DNA of 64,000 nucleotides from Actinomycetota bacterium (GTDB lineage: Bacteria > Actinomycetota > Thermoleophilia > BMS3ABIN01). The notes under the pieces were generated by a model. It saw nothing but the letters and a program-made list of their open reading frames with translations. It was not told the origin of the DNA and ran no database searches. The DNA is taken from the NCBI GenBank assembly GCA_023382335.1, contig JAMCPM010000001.1:1-64000 (forward strand), in the 5' to 3' direction. Shown piece by piece: positions 34,328 to 43,286 of the stretch (its first letter is position 1; each line of letters starts with the position of its first letter). Both the position numbers and the translations under genes were made by a program.

Positions 34328-35920
34328 TTATTCCTCTTGATGTAGGCTGGCGAAAGCCAGCGGCAGATAGTCTATCAGGTCGGACGCGATCAGGTTATCC
34401 TCACCGGTGTCCTCGGCCGCCATGTCGGCCGCGAGGCCGTGGATGTAGACTCCGGCGGCTGCGGCGTCGAAGGGCCTGAGACCCTTGGCGGCAAGAGCGG
34501 AAATGATGCCCGTCAGTACGTCACCGGAGCCGGCGGTGGCCAGGCCGGGGTTTCCGGTCGGGCACAGCACGGTCTCGACGCCGTCGGTGATGATTGTCGA
34601 GGAACCCTTGAGGACGACGATGGCGCCGGCTTTTTTAGCGGCGGCTTTGGCGGCCGACAGCCGGCGGGTCTTTATCTCGGCCGGGTCCATCTGCAGCAGC
34701 CGGGCCAGCTCGCCCGTGTGGGGAGTCAGGATCGTCGGCGCCGGGCGCTTTTTCAGCGCAGGCAGCCGGCCGGCGATGGCGCCCAGCCCGTCGGCGTCCA
34801 GCACGACCGTCGTCGAAGCCCTGGCAAGAAAGCTCGCCACCAGCGCGGCGCTCTGCTGGTCGCGGCCAAGGCCGGGTCCGAGGGCCACGCAGTCAAAACC
34901 GGCGGCGGCGTCGAGCAGGCGGTCGAGCGCCTTTTCCGCCAGGTTGCCCGATCCGGTATCGGCCAGGGGCAGGGTCATGATCTCGAGGAGCTTCTGCTCG
35001 AAGATAGTATTGAGGCTGGCCGGCACCGCGGCGGTGACGACGCCCGCGCCGGAGCGCAAGGCTGCCTCGGCCGCCATGCAGGCGGCCCCGGTCAGGCCGG
35101 TGGAGCCTCCGGCCACCAGCACGCGGCCGGTGGTGAACTTGTTGTCGTAGTCCATCTTGGGCGGCAGCAACAGGGCGGCTTCCGCCTCGTCCGCGAGGAA
35201 ATGATCGGCGTACGCGGAAACCTCCTGGGGAATGCCGATATCGGCGAGGACCAGGTCGCCGGTCAGGTAGCTGCCGGGCGCCACGAAATGCCCGACCTTG
35301 GGTGCGTGGAAGGTCACAGTGGCGTCGGCGGGAAGGCTGACGGCGGCGGTCTCGCCGGTGGAAGCGTCCACTCCGGAAGCTATGTCAACCGCGACGACCG
35401 GAGCGCCGCTGCGGGAAACAGCCCTCACGGCGGCGTTGATGAATTCGGCCGGTTTGCCTGCCGGCTCTCCGGAAAAACCGGTGCCGAAGACGGCGTCGAC
35501 GATGATGCAGTCGGTGTCCAGGGTCCGCTTGAGCACGGCCGCGCTCGGGGAGTGGTTGACTTCGATGCCGAGTTTTCCCAGGATCTTCAGATTGGTGAGG
35601 GCGTCGCCGCGGTACTCGCGGGCCGGAGCCGAAGCCAGGACGCGCACGTCGAAACCGGCTTCCCAGACGTGACGGGCGGTGACGAAGCCGTCGCCGCCGT
35701 TGTTGCCCTTCCCGGCGAGTATCACAAAACAGTGATGCTCACAAAAGTGTTCGAGCAGGTACTCGGCCACGGCGATGCCGGCGCGCTCCATGAGCACGGC
35801 GCCGGGTATGCCCAAGCCCTTGATGGCCGCGGCGTCGGTCTTGCGCATCTGGCCGGCGGTGTAGACCGGCAGGCCGAAAATCGTCCCTGAATCGTGGTGG
35901 CCCGATCTTCCCTCAGCCAT
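34328..35920 (-). CDS. nnr: Bifunctional NAD(P)H-hydrate epimerase / ADP-dependent dehydratase
   Basis: A 530-residue repair enzyme. The N-terminal YjeF_N epimerase (about 18-225) has LAGKGNNGGDGFVTARH. The C-terminal ribokinase-like dehydratase (about 235-520) has ALGPGLGRD, LDADGLGA, TPHTGELARL and NPGLATAGSGDVLTG. Together they salvage hydrated NADH and NADPH. Placement next to acpS and alr is frequent in Gram-positive genomes. Confidence 0.95.
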   Translation of the reverse strand: MAEGRSGHHDSGTIFGLPVYTAGQMRKTDAAAIKGLGIPGAVLMERAGIAVAEYLLEHFCEHHCFVILAGKGNNGGDGFVTARHVWEAGFDVRVLASAPAREYRGDALTNLKILGKLGIEVNHSPSAAVLKRTLDTDCIIVDAVFGTGFSGEPAGKPAEFINAAVRAVSRSGAPVVAVDIASGVDASTGETAAVSLPADATVTFHAPKVGHFVAPGSYLTGDLVLADIGIPQEVSAYADHFLADEAEAALLLPPKMDYDNKFTTGRVLVAGGSTGLTGAACMAAEAALRSGAGVVTAAVPASLNTIFEQKLLEIMTLPLADTGSGNLAEKALDRLLDAAAGFDCVALGPGLGRDQQSAALVASFLARASTTVVLDADGLGAIAGRLPALKKRPAPTILTPHTGELARLLQMDPAEIKTRRLSAAKAAAKKAGAIVVLKGSSTIITDGVETVLCPTGNPGLATAGSGDVLTGIISALAAKGLRPFDAAAAGVYIHGLAADMAAEDTGEDNLIASDLIDYLPLAFASLHQEE

Positions 35921-35990
35921 GTCCCTCCCTCGATAAGTATTTTTGGTCAGGCCGTGCCGGCGGCTCGGCTGGCGGCAGCCCGCCCGGGGG

Positions 35991-36365
35991 TCATTCCGGG
36001 TCCGGTACGGCCGCCGCCGCGACCGCGACTGAAACCATTCCGCAATGGCTCAGCGACAGCGACAGCTCGCCGGCTCCCAGCGCGGCCGCCCTGCGGCCGG
36101 TGACGCCCGACATATGCACGCCCGGTTTTCCGCCCGACCCGATCTCGATCTCCCGCCAGCTGCTGACGCCGGTGCCGAGCGCCTTGCCCACGGCCTCCTT
36201 GGCCGCGAAGCGCGCGGCGAAATGCTGGGCCGGATTCGGCCGTGACAGACAGTATTCCCTTTCACCGGCGGTAAAAACCCGCTCGGCAAGGCGAGGCCGC
36301 CGCTCCAGCGCCCGCGCGAATCTTTCGTTTTCGATGACGTCGATGCCGATCAGCATCCTGTTCAT
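35991..36365 (-). CDS. acpS: Holo-[acyl-carrier-protein] synthase
   Basis: A 124-residue phosphopantetheinyl transferase that activates acyl carrier protein. The AcpS motifs GIDVIENERFARAL (metal-binding Asp) and FAAKEAVGKALGTG (Glu/Lys) are intact. The start overlaps the glmS stop as ATGA; a second Met is three codons in. Confidence 0.94.
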   Translation of the reverse strand: MNRMLIGIDVIENERFARALERRPRLAERVFTAGEREYCLSRPNPAQHFAARFAAKEAVGKALGTGVSSWREIEIGSGGKPGVHMSGVTGRRAAALGAGELSLSLSHCGMVSVAVAAAAVPDPE

Positions 36366-38191
36366 TCCACTGTCACCGTCTTGGCGAGGTTGCGCGGCTG
36401 GTCGACGTTGCAGCCCTTGAGCTGGGCGATGTAATAGGCCAGCAGCTGCAGCGGCACCACCGACAGCAGCGGCGAGAGCATCTCTGAGGTCCCGGGGATG
36501 TACATGACGTCTTCGCTCAGGGTCCTGATGCTTTCGTTGCCTTCCGTGGCAACGGCGATGACCGAGGCGTCGCGGGCCCGGACTTCCTCGATGTTGGAAA
36601 CCACCTTCTCGTAGACGTGGCCGTCGTTGGCGACCACTACCACCGGCGAGCCGCGGTCCAGCAGGGCGATCGGCCCGTGCTTCATCTCGCCGGCTGCGTA
36701 AGCTTCCGTGGGGATATAGGAGATCTCCTTGAGCTTCAGCGCGCCCTCGAGGCAGACAGGCAGTCCGACGCCGCGTCCGAGGTAAAGGAAGAAGGGTTGC
36801 TGATAATAGCGCTTGGCGATCTGGTGGGCGGAGGTCTCGTTGTCCAGATAGCTGCGCATCAGGTCCGGCACCGAACGAAGCTCCCGGGCGATGCCGTCGA
36901 TCTCGTCGCCGGGTATCGTTTTCCTGATCTGCGCCAGGTAGAGCGCCAGCAGCTGGATGGCGGCGATCTGGGATACGTGCGTCTTGGTTGCCGCCACGCC
37001 GATCTCGAGGCCGGCGCGCGTGTAGAGGACGCCGTCGGCATCGCGGGTGGCCTGGCTTCCCATGATGTTGGTGATAGCCAGGACCTTGGCGCCGAGGCTG
37101 CGCGCCTGGCGCATGGCCACGAGCGTGTCCGCTGTCTCGCCCGACTGCGAGATGCCGACTACCAGCGTCGTGGGCGAGAGCACCGGATCGCGATAGCGGA
37201 ACTCCGAAGCCACGTCGAGCTCCACCGCCACCCGCGCCCAGTTCTCGAGCACGTAGCGGCCCACGAGGCCGGCGTGATAAGAAGTGCCGCAGGCGACGAT
37301 GTAGACCTTGTCGATCTTCGCCAGTTCCTCGGCGGAGATGGCGAGCTCCTCCAGGACCACGCCGCCTTCCTCGGGCAGCCGGCCGGCCAGCGTATCCGCC
37401 AGGGCATCGGGCTGCTCGTAGATCTCCTTGCGCATGAAAGTCTCATAGCCGCCCTTTTCGGCGGCTTCGGCATCCCAGCTTACCCGGGTGACCTCGCGAT
37501 CCAGCGGCTGCAGCTCGAGGTCGAGGATCTGAACGCCGTCGGGCGTCACCACGACCATCTCGTCGTCGCCCATCACCATGACGTCGCGGGTCTCGGAGAG
37601 GAATGCGGGAATGGCGGAAGCGATGAAGTTCTCGCCCTTGCCGACGCCGATGAGCAGGGGGCATTCCTTGCGGGCCCCGACGATGAGGCCGGCATGGTCC
37701 TCGTGGATGACGCAGAAGGCAAAATGGCCGCTGATCTCGCTGATGCTTTTGCGCACGGCTTCCACCAGGTCGCCCTGATAAAATTTTTCCACCAGGTGGG
37801 CCACGACTTCGGCATCGGTCTGGGAGGCGAACTCATGGCCCTCGGCTTTCAGCGATGTGCGCAGCTCCTGGTAATTCTCGATGATGCCGTTTAGCACGAT
37901 GGAGATCTTGCCATCGCAATCGAGGTGGGGGTGGGCGTTCTCGGTGGAGGGGCGTCCATGCGTGGCCCAGCGGGTGTGCCCGAGCCCGAGGTTGGCCCCG
38001 GTGCAGCCGTCGCCTTCCAGCACCTGCTCCAGGCTGTCGAGGTTCCCCACAGCCCGCGCCAGCTCGATGCCGCTGTCAGTGAGAACGGAAAGGCCCGCGG
38101 AATCGTAACCGCGATACTCCAGTTTGCGCAGACCCTGGTAAAGCAGGTCCTTGCACTGCCGCTGGCCCGTGTAGGCGATTATGCCGCACAT
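36362..38191 (-). CDS. glmS: Glutamine-fructose-6-phosphate aminotransferase (isomerising)
   Basis: A 609-residue enzyme that makes glucosamine 6-phosphate for peptidoglycan. Cys2 (MCGIIAYTG) is the glutaminase nucleophile, and HTRWATHGRP and the two SIS domains (GTSYHAGLV, SQSGETADTL, CLEGALKLKEISY) follow. The C-terminal PRNLAKTVTVE is typical. Its leader is short: a GATAAT box (38206-38211) lies only 14 bases upstream of the ATG and no purine-rich ribosome site is seen, so the mRNA may be nearly leaderless. No glmS ribozyme is evident. Confidence 0.95.
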   Translation of the reverse strand: MCGIIAYTGQRQCKDLLYQGLRKLEYRGYDSAGLSVLTDSGIELARAVGNLDSLEQVLEGDGCTGANLGLGHTRWATHGRPSTENAHPHLDCDGKISIVLNGIIENYQELRTSLKAEGHEFASQTDAEVVAHLVEKFYQGDLVEAVRKSISEISGHFAFCVIHEDHAGLIVGARKECPLLIGVGKGENFIASAIPAFLSETRDVMVMGDDEMVVVTPDGVQILDLELQPLDREVTRVSWDAEAAEKGGYETFMRKEIYEQPDALADTLAGRLPEEGGVVLEELAISAEELAKIDKVYIVACGTSYHAGLVGRYVLENWARVAVELDVASEFRYRDPVLSPTTLVVGISQSGETADTLVAMRQARSLGAKVLAITNIMGSQATRDADGVLYTRAGLEIGVAATKTHVSQIAAIQLLALYLAQIRKTIPGDEIDGIARELRSVPDLMRSYLDNETSAHQIAKRYYQQPFFLYLGRGVGLPVCLEGALKLKEISYIPTEAYAAGEMKHGPIALLDRGSPVVVVANDGHVYEKVVSNIEEVRARDASVIAVATEGNESIRTLSEDVMYIPGTSEMLSPLLSVVPLQLLAYYIAQLKGCNVDQPRNLAKTVTVE

Positions 38192-38272
38192 GGGAAAAAG
38201 GAATTATCTGTTATTAAAGTCAGGTTCACGTCGGTTTCGGGTGGCTTTGACGCGTAAAGCTGTGGGGTCCGC

Positions 38273-39610
38273 TTATTCCGCGGCGCCCAGGCTCTCCACG
38301 ACCACCGCCACAATTCTATCGCAAACCTGGTCGCAAAGCTCTGCGGTAGCCGCTTCGACCATCACCCGGACGACGGGCTCGGTGCCCGAAGGCCTCACCA
38401 GGATCCTGCCCGAATCCCCCAGGATGCTGGTTTCCGCTTGCACGCTGTCCCAAACCTGGGATGCCTGCTGAAGGCCCCGCATGTCCCGGACTTTCACGTT
38501 TACGAGCTTCTGGGGAAGCCGCTGCATGATGCCGGCGAGCTCGGCCAGTGATTTCCCGGTGTTGACCATGACCTCCAGCAGCAGCAGCGAGGTCGCCAGG
38601 CCGTCGCCGGTGGTCCCGGTCTCGAGATTGATCAGGTGTCCGGACTGCTCGCCGCCGAAGCCGTAACCGCCGGCCAGCATCTCCTCCAGCACGTAACGGT
38701 CGCCGACGGCAGTGGTCTTCACACCGATGCCGAGCTCCTTCATGGCCATGTGAAAGCCCAGGTTTGTCATCACCGTGGTGACGATCGTGTCCTGGGGAAG
38801 TTTTCCCTGCTGCTTGAGATAGTTGGCGCAGATAGCCATGATGAAATCCCCGTCGATGACGACGCCGCCGGCGTCGACCGCCAGCACCCGGTCGCCGTCG
38901 CCGTCATAGGCCAGGCCCAGATCGAAACCGTCGGACCTCACCGCCTGGCAAAGCTGCTCCATGTGCGTCGAGCCGCAATTGTCGTTGATGTTGAAGCCGT
39001 CGGGCTCGGCGTTGATCACGTTGACATCGGCTCCCAGCAGGCTGAACGCCCGCGGCGAGCTGTCAGAGGTGGCGCCGTTGGCGCAGTCGAGAAGGATGCG
39101 CAGCCCCGAGAGGTCGAGATCGAAGCGTGATGTCAGTCCGGCCACGTATCCCTCAACGGCGTCGTCCAGCTTTTCGACGATGCCGGGGTTGGCGGGCAGG
39201 ACAGCGTCGGCGGTCCCGATCAGGTAGCGCTCCATCTCGTGCTCCTGCTCGTCGGTGAGTTTGAATCCCGAGGCGCCGAAGAACTTGATGCCGTTGTCCT
39301 GATAAGGGTTGTGTGAGGCTGAGATGACAGCCCCGGCGTCGGCGCCCGAGGCGATCACCAGACCCGCCACCGCCGGCGTCGGGATGACCCCCGCCAGCAG
39401 CGCCCGGCCGCCGGCCGAACTGACGCCAGCCACCAGCGCCGCCTCCAGCATGGGGCCGGAGACACGGGTGTCACGGCCTATGAGGACGACGGGATTGTCG
39501 GACGGCAGGACCGCCACGGCGGCCCGCCCGACCGCCAGGGCCAGGTCCGCCGAAAGGGCTTCGTTGGCGAGGCCGCGTATGCCGTCGGTGCCGAAATATT
39601 TTCTGGTCAA
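38273..39610 (-). CDS. glmM: Phosphoglucosamine mutase
   Basis: A 445-residue phosphohexomutase interconverting glucosamine 6- and 1-phosphate. The start is RKYFGTDGIRG, the phosphoserine loop is VISASHNPYQDNGIK (near residue 100), the metal loop is DGDGDR and the C-terminal loop is RPSGTEPVVRVMVEA. I choose TTG 39610, which gives normal family length. The frame runs 26 codons further upstream but without similarity to the family. It is immediately upstream of glmS. Confidence 0.93.
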   Translation of the reverse strand: MTRKYFGTDGIRGLANEALSADLALAVGRAAVAVLPSDNPVVLIGRDTRVSGPMLEAALVAGVSSAGGRALLAGVIPTPAVAGLVIASGADAGAVISASHNPYQDNGIKFFGASGFKLTDEQEHEMERYLIGTADAVLPANPGIVEKLDDAVEGYVAGLTSRFDLDLSGLRILLDCANGATSDSSPRAFSLLGADVNVINAEPDGFNINDNCGSTHMEQLCQAVRSDGFDLGLAYDGDGDRVLAVDAGGVVIDGDFIMAICANYLKQQGKLPQDTIVTTVMTNLGFHMAMKELGIGVKTTAVGDRYVLEEMLAGGYGFGGEQSGHLINLETGTTGDGLATSLLLLEVMVNTGKSLAELAGIMQRLPQKLVNVKVRDMRGLQQASQVWDSVQAETSILGDSGRILVRPSGTEPVVRVMVEAATAELCDQVCDRIVAVVVESLGAAE

Positions 39611-39691
39611 AGCATGATCCCTGGAAGATTTTGAAAAAGCCCTGATATGAGACGGCGCCGCCGGATTCAGGCCGCGGTTCTCAAGCATATG

Positions 39692-39697
39692 ATTATA
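39692..39697 (-). promoter_or_regulatory. TATAAT -10 box upstream of glmM
   Basis: A perfect TATAAT on the minus strand about 80 bases before the glmM start. The -35 region is only a T-run, so this is a moderate prediction. Confidence 0.4.
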
Positions 39698-39714
39698 GAA
39701 GTTTTTGGGGAAGG

Positions 39715-39757
39715 AAAAAAAGCGGCCGGAGCGCCGGTGAATCTGAGCCGGCGGCCG
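39715..39757 (-). terminator. Probable terminator after yqeK
   Basis: On the minus strand, directly after the yqeK stop, GC-rich inverted repeats (CGCCGG/CCGGCG at 39748-39753 and 39732-39737, with an outer GGCCG/CGGCC) are followed by seven T (39715-39721). Confidence 0.55.
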
Positions 39758-39763
39758 GCGGCC

Positions 39764-40327
39764 TCAGCCGGCGAGGAGTTCCTTAAGGAGGTAGGTGTCG
39801 GGATCGACTATCCTGCCGGTGCGGTCGAGGTGGTCGGTGTTGATCTCGATGGCCATGAGCACGGCGCGGTCGACGTTCTCATGAGCCACCACTCGCAGCT
39901 CGGGCACCCAGGGCAGGGGCGATGTCGGTTCGAGTACATCGGCCAGGTAGAAAAGCTTGTCCGACAGGCTCATCTGCGGATGGCCGGCTGTGTGCCAGCG
40001 GACGGCGCTCACCATGGCCGGGTCGGTGAGCCCAAGATCGCGTTCGGCGATGACGACGGCCAGCTTGCCGTGCAGGAGCACCGGGCTCTGGCGGTCGACG
40101 TCGCGCACCGGCAGGCCCCATTCCTCGGCGCGCGCGACCAGTTCGCGGGCCGAGAACTCACGGGCGCAATCATGGAGCAGCGCGGCCTGCCGCAGCGGCG
40201 CCGGGTCGACGCCGTAAAGCTGCGACAGCTCCGTGGCGGCTTCCATGACGCCGACACTATGCTGGAAGCGGCCGGCGGAGACGCGATTTTCGAGCCATTT
40301 GACTATTTCTGTTTCCGATCTGTTCAT
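39764..40327 (-). CDS. yqeK: YqeK-like HD-domain hydrolase
   Basis: A 187-residue HD-domain protein of the YqeK group, symmetrical diadenosine tetraphosphate hydrolases. It shows RFQHSVGVMEAA, the HD pair in ALLHDCAREF, LLHGKLAV, VRWHTAGHPQMS and YLADVLEP. It likely limits Ap4A alarmone. The usual partners nadD and rsfS are not in the window. Confidence 0.9.
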   Translation of the reverse strand: MNRSETEIVKWLENRVSAGRFQHSVGVMEAATELSQLYGVDPAPLRQAALLHDCAREFSARELVARAEEWGLPVRDVDRQSPVLLHGKLAVVIAERDLGLTDPAMVSAVRWHTAGHPQMSLSDKLFYLADVLEPTSPLPWVPELRVVAHENVDRAVLMAIEINTDHLDRTGRIVDPDTYLLKELLAG

Positions 40328-40360
40328 CTTCCATGATTCTAATACAAAACCATGCGGATC

Positions 40361-41404
40361 TCAGATGAACTCCTTTTCCACGAACGGCGAAGTCATCGCT
40401 GCGACCAGCGCGTAATAGGTTGGTAGGAATCTCACAGGCTCGCCAATACGGAGCGGATGCGCTGTCAACTCAGGCGACGAGCAGCTGATGGCGAAATAAT
40501 CGCTGGTTGCCGAAGCCGGCGTGATGCCGGGATGGCAGGGAATCAGAGGGGCGCCGCCGGTGTCCTGCACGCCGAAACCCACCAGCGCCTGCGTCACCAG
40601 GTTTTTTTCATAGACCTCGAGCACCGGGCCCTCGAGCATGAAGGCGTCGCGCCAGGCGCCGTCCAGATAGAGGTCCGGTGAAGACCCGGAAGGGATCCTT
40701 CCCAGCAGGATAGCCTCACCGCAGCGAAGCTCCGTAACGGGAGCGAAGAGGGACATTCCCCAGCCGCGGGGTTTTCCTTCCTGCTCTTCGGGGTCGGTCA
40801 GCAGACGCAGCAGTCCCGAGCCGCCGACCGAGGAGATCAGGCCCTGGCCACGCCCGCGACCCAGACGCCAGTCGATCCTGGCGGCGACATCGTTAAAAAC
40901 GGAAAGAGCCTCTCCTACCGGGGCCCCGGCCCGGGCGCAGGCGGTGTTGGTCGCCAGCCCGGCGAGGTCGGCATCCTCGGCACCGGCGATGCGCAGGGCC
41001 TCATCCGAGGCCATCTCCGGGGGGACTCCCTCGCGGCCGTCGCCGGTCTCGATCATGAGGCAGAACCTCAGCGGCCGCCGGGCCAGCTTCAGTAGCGGCA
41101 GCGCCTGTTCCAGGGAGGAGACGAAATATAGATCAGCGTCGAGGCAGGCCTCGTCGCGCGTGACCGGGGACCTGAGGAATCCGATGCGCGTTTCCGGAAA
41201 ATGGCGCCGCAGGTTGCGGATGTTGCGTCCGCGTGAATCGCAGAGGCCCGCGGCCCCACCGGCGAGCATGGCGCCGGCAACGCGCTCGTTGCCCATGCAG
41301 CCCTTGGTGACGCCGGCCAGCCTTACCCGGTGCGGTCTGAGAAGTTCCACCACCCGCCGGGTGTTATGCTCGATTTTGGCAAGGTCGATGGTCAGGCGAG
41401 GCAT
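40361..41404 (-). CDS. PLP-dependent alanine racemase-fold protein (ornithine racemase-like)
   Basis: A 347-residue protein with the N-terminal PLP barrel of alanine racemases. It opens MPRLTIDLAKIEHNTRRVVE, has the presumed PLP Lys in AGVTKGCMGN (near residue 34), and then a YhfX/ornithine racemase-type pattern rather than the Alr C-terminus (RGWGMSLFAPVTELRCGEAILLG). True alanine racemase is encoded at 32.7-33.8 kb, so the substrate here is probably another amino acid; which one cannot be told. It stands alone between yqeK and rpsI. Confidence 0.78.
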   Translation of the reverse strand: MPRLTIDLAKIEHNTRRVVELLRPHRVRLAGVTKGCMGNERVAGAMLAGGAAGLCDSRGRNIRNLRRHFPETRIGFLRSPVTRDEACLDADLYFVSSLEQALPLLKLARRPLRFCLMIETGDGREGVPPEMASDEALRIAGAEDADLAGLATNTACARAGAPVGEALSVFNDVAARIDWRLGRGRGQGLISSVGGSGLLRLLTDPEEQEGKPRGWGMSLFAPVTELRCGEAILLGRIPSGSSPDLYLDGAWRDAFMLEGPVLEVYEKNLVTQALVGFGVQDTGGAPLIPCHPGITPASATSDYFAISCSSPELTAHPLRIGEPVRFLPTYYALVAAMTSPFVEKEFI

Positions 41405-41432
41405 GAGAAGAAGATATCAGCCGTCCCGCAAT

Positions 41433-41459
41433 AAAAAAAGACGGCGGCCGAAGCCGCCA
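41433..41459 (-). terminator. Strong intrinsic terminator after rpsI
   Basis: On the minus strand GGCGGC-TTCG-GCCGCC (a UUCG tetraloop hairpin at 41443-41458) is followed by GTC and seven T. Ends the rplM-rpsI operon. Confidence 0.9.
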
Positions 41460-41517
41460 TCCTGATAAGTCGAACATGATGCCGCCGGCGCCGGCAAGGC
41501 CGCCGTGGCAGTAACCG

Positions 41518-41904
41518 CTAGCGCTTGGAGAACTGCGGCTTCTTGCGGGCGCTCTTGAGTCCGGCCTTCTTGCGCTCGACCATCCGTGAATCGCGGGTGA
41601 GGAAGCCGCCGACGCGAAGTTCCTTGCGCAGCGAATCATCGGCTTCCAGCAGAGCTTTGGCGATGCCGTGCCGCAGGGCGCCCGCCTGGCCGCCCACACC
41701 GCCGCCCTTGATATTGGCGGAGACGTCGAACCGGCTTTCGGTGCCGGTGGTCGCCAGAGGCATGCGCACCTCGGTCCGCAGCCGCGGCCGGCCGAAATAC
41801 TCGTCCACCGGACGGTTGTTGACCGTGATCTTGCCGTCGCCGGGCGTGAGGATCACGCGGGCGATGGAGGTCTTGCGTTTGCCTGTCGCAGTGTACCTAG
41901 CCAA
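41518..41904 (-). CDS. rpsI: 30S ribosomal protein S9
   Basis: A 128-residue protein with the S9 features [43 protein letters not shown] and the C-terminal tail ending KKPQFSKR, which reaches the P-site tRNA. It overlaps rplM by 8 bases. Confidence 0.98.
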   Translation of the reverse strand: MARYTATGKRKTSIARVILTPGDGKITVNNRPVDEYFGRPRLRTEVRMPLATTGTESRFDVSANIKGGGVGGQAGALRHGIAKALLEADDSLRKELRVGGFLTRDSRMVERKKAGLKSARKKPQFSKR

Positions 41905-42328
41905 GCTTCATCTCCTCCGGATTCTGGGCCGCATGCGGATGATCGGGGCCCACATAAATCTTTAGTTTCCTCAGCTGCGCCCGGCCGAGCCGGTTCTTGG
42001 GCAGCATGCCCTTTACCGCCAGGCGTAAAACCTCTTCCGGCTTCTTGGCCAGCATCTCGGAGAGCGTGCGCTGCTTGAGCCCGCCGGGATAGCCGGTGTG
42101 CCGGTAATAAATCTTGTTATCCATCTTGCGGCCGGTGACGGCGATGCGCTCGGCGTTGACCACGACCACGAAATCGCCCGTGTCGATGTTGGGCGTGTAG
42201 GTCGGTTTGGTCTTGCCGCGAAGGTTGTCGGCGATGCGCGTCGCCAGGCGTCCAAGGCGCTGGTCCTTGGCGTCGACGATGAGCCAGTTTCGCTCGATGT
42301 TGGAAGGTTTGGCGACGTAAGTCTTCAT
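41897..42328 (-). CDS. rplM: 50S ribosomal protein L13
   Basis: A 143-residue protein typical of L13: [60 protein letters not shown]. It is the first gene of the rplM-rpsI operon, behind a near-consensus promoter. The short leader holds a small GCGCC/GGCGC hairpin (near 42346-42359) that could be an L13 feedback site. Confidence 0.98.
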   Translation of the reverse strand: MKTYVAKPSNIERNWLIVDAKDQRLGRLATRIADNLRGKTKPTYTPNIDTGDFVVVVNAERIAVTGRKMDNKIYYRHTGYPGGLKQRTLSEMLAKKPEEVLRLAVKGMLPKNRLGRAQLRKLKIYVGPDHPHAAQNPEEMKLG

Positions 42329-42366
42329 ATAAAGTGAAATTCAGGCGCCAACAGGCGCAAAGATGG

Positions 42367-42395
42367 ATAGTAGAGCAAAAAAAAGCGGGTGTCAA
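42367..42395 (-). promoter_or_regulatory. Promoter of rplM-rpsI
   Basis: On the minus strand a perfect TTGACA (42390-42395), exactly 17 bases, then TACTAT (42367-42372). Transcription would start about 30 bases upstream of the rplM ATG. Confidence 0.8.
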
Positions 42396-42515
42396 ATAAT
42401 CCGGGGGCTCAACCGGCCGGCGCCGCCGCGGGCCGCCCCCGAGGCTGCACCACGGGTGAGCCTTTGCTACAGTAGAGTAGATTGTCAATCGACTGCAAGG
42501 CATTTTGACCAGGAA

Positions 42516-43250
42516 ATGAACGAGATGCAAAGTTCCCTGACCAGCCGCGTGCTGGTGGCATGCAGCGAACCTCCCGAGGCCGTGGATCCGCCGGCTGCGA
42601 CCGATCGCTGCTGGCCCATGGCGGAGGCTCTGGCCGCCGGTCATGACGTCATCCTGGCCGTCCCCGCCGTTACCGGGCTTTATCACCGGCGTTTTGCCGT
42701 GGTCTATTATAACTCCCGCAACCTCTGGCTCGTGGCCAGGGATTCCGATGTGGTCGTCTGCGACGCCGCCGTGCTTGCCGGTAATCCCCAGCTCCTTAAG
42801 GCGGGGAAGCCGCTGGCTGTCGATCTGTCCGGCGCCCCGCTTCCCGGGGAGTCCGGGGCCGCGGCCCATGAGATCGGCCGCGTGCTCGGAACGGCCGACT
42901 TCTTCATCTGCGCCAGCGAGGAAGAGCGCCAGGCCTGGCTGCCGGCGCTCAAGGATGCCGGCCGGGTGAACCAGTACACCCTCGAAGGGGACAGCGGCCT
43001 CAGGCGCACGATCGAGGTCGCCCGCCCCGATCGCATCCAGGCGCTCACGGACTTCTGCGCCGTGCCGCGTTATGCCTCCGACCGTGGCTCCGGACTCAGC
43101 CTGGCCAGCCTGCCGGTGGAGGAAAAATCCGCCAAGGGAATCGCGTATTACTGGCGCGCATTTCTTTATCTGCTAAGGACAGGCGGGCCGGGAGCGGTTT
43201 GGTCGCGGGGCAGTCTGGCAATAAAGAGGAGAATCTCCGGCCGCCGGTAA
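42516..43250 (+). CDS. Glycosyltransferase-like protein with only an N-terminal GT-B domain
   Basis: A 244-residue protein resembling the acceptor-side Rossmann domain of GT4 enzymes (RVLVACSEPPEA, WPMAEALAAGHDVILAVP, DSDVVVCDAAVL, TADFFICASEEERQAWL). The donor-binding half with the E-x7-E motif is absent, and the C-terminus is basic with an amphipathic region (YYWRAFLYLLRTGG). It may be an inactive relic, a regulatory or scaffolding subunit, or work with the GT at 45.2 kb. Start ATG 42516; ATG 42525 is also possible. Confidence 0.65.
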   Translation: MNEMQSSLTSRVLVACSEPPEAVDPPAATDRCWPMAEALAAGHDVILAVPAVTGLYHRRFAVVYYNSRNLWLVARDSDVVVCDAAVLAGNPQLLKAGKPLAVDLSGAPLPGESGAAAHEIGRVLGTADFFICASEEERQAWLPALKDAGRVNQYTLEGDSGLRRTIEVARPDRIQALTDFCAVPRYASDRGSGLSLASLPVEEKSAKGIAYYWRAFLYLLRTGGPGAVWSRGSLAIKRRISGRR

Positions 43251-43286
43251 AATATTGAGTCGAAGAAATTCCAGAAAGGGGATTTG

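Noticed and set aside
34439-35890. Plus-strand open frame opposite nnr
   Set aside because: Gly/Ala/Arg-rich shadow of a well-conserved bifunctional enzyme.
36617-37894. Plus-strand open frame of 425 codons opposite glmS
   Set aside because: Antisense shadow of glmS, His/Asp/Val-rich composition typical of shadows.
38192-38272. glmS ribozyme/riboswitch upstream of glmS
   Set aside because: The spacer is only about 80 bases and shows none of the ribozyme core; the short leader leaves no room.
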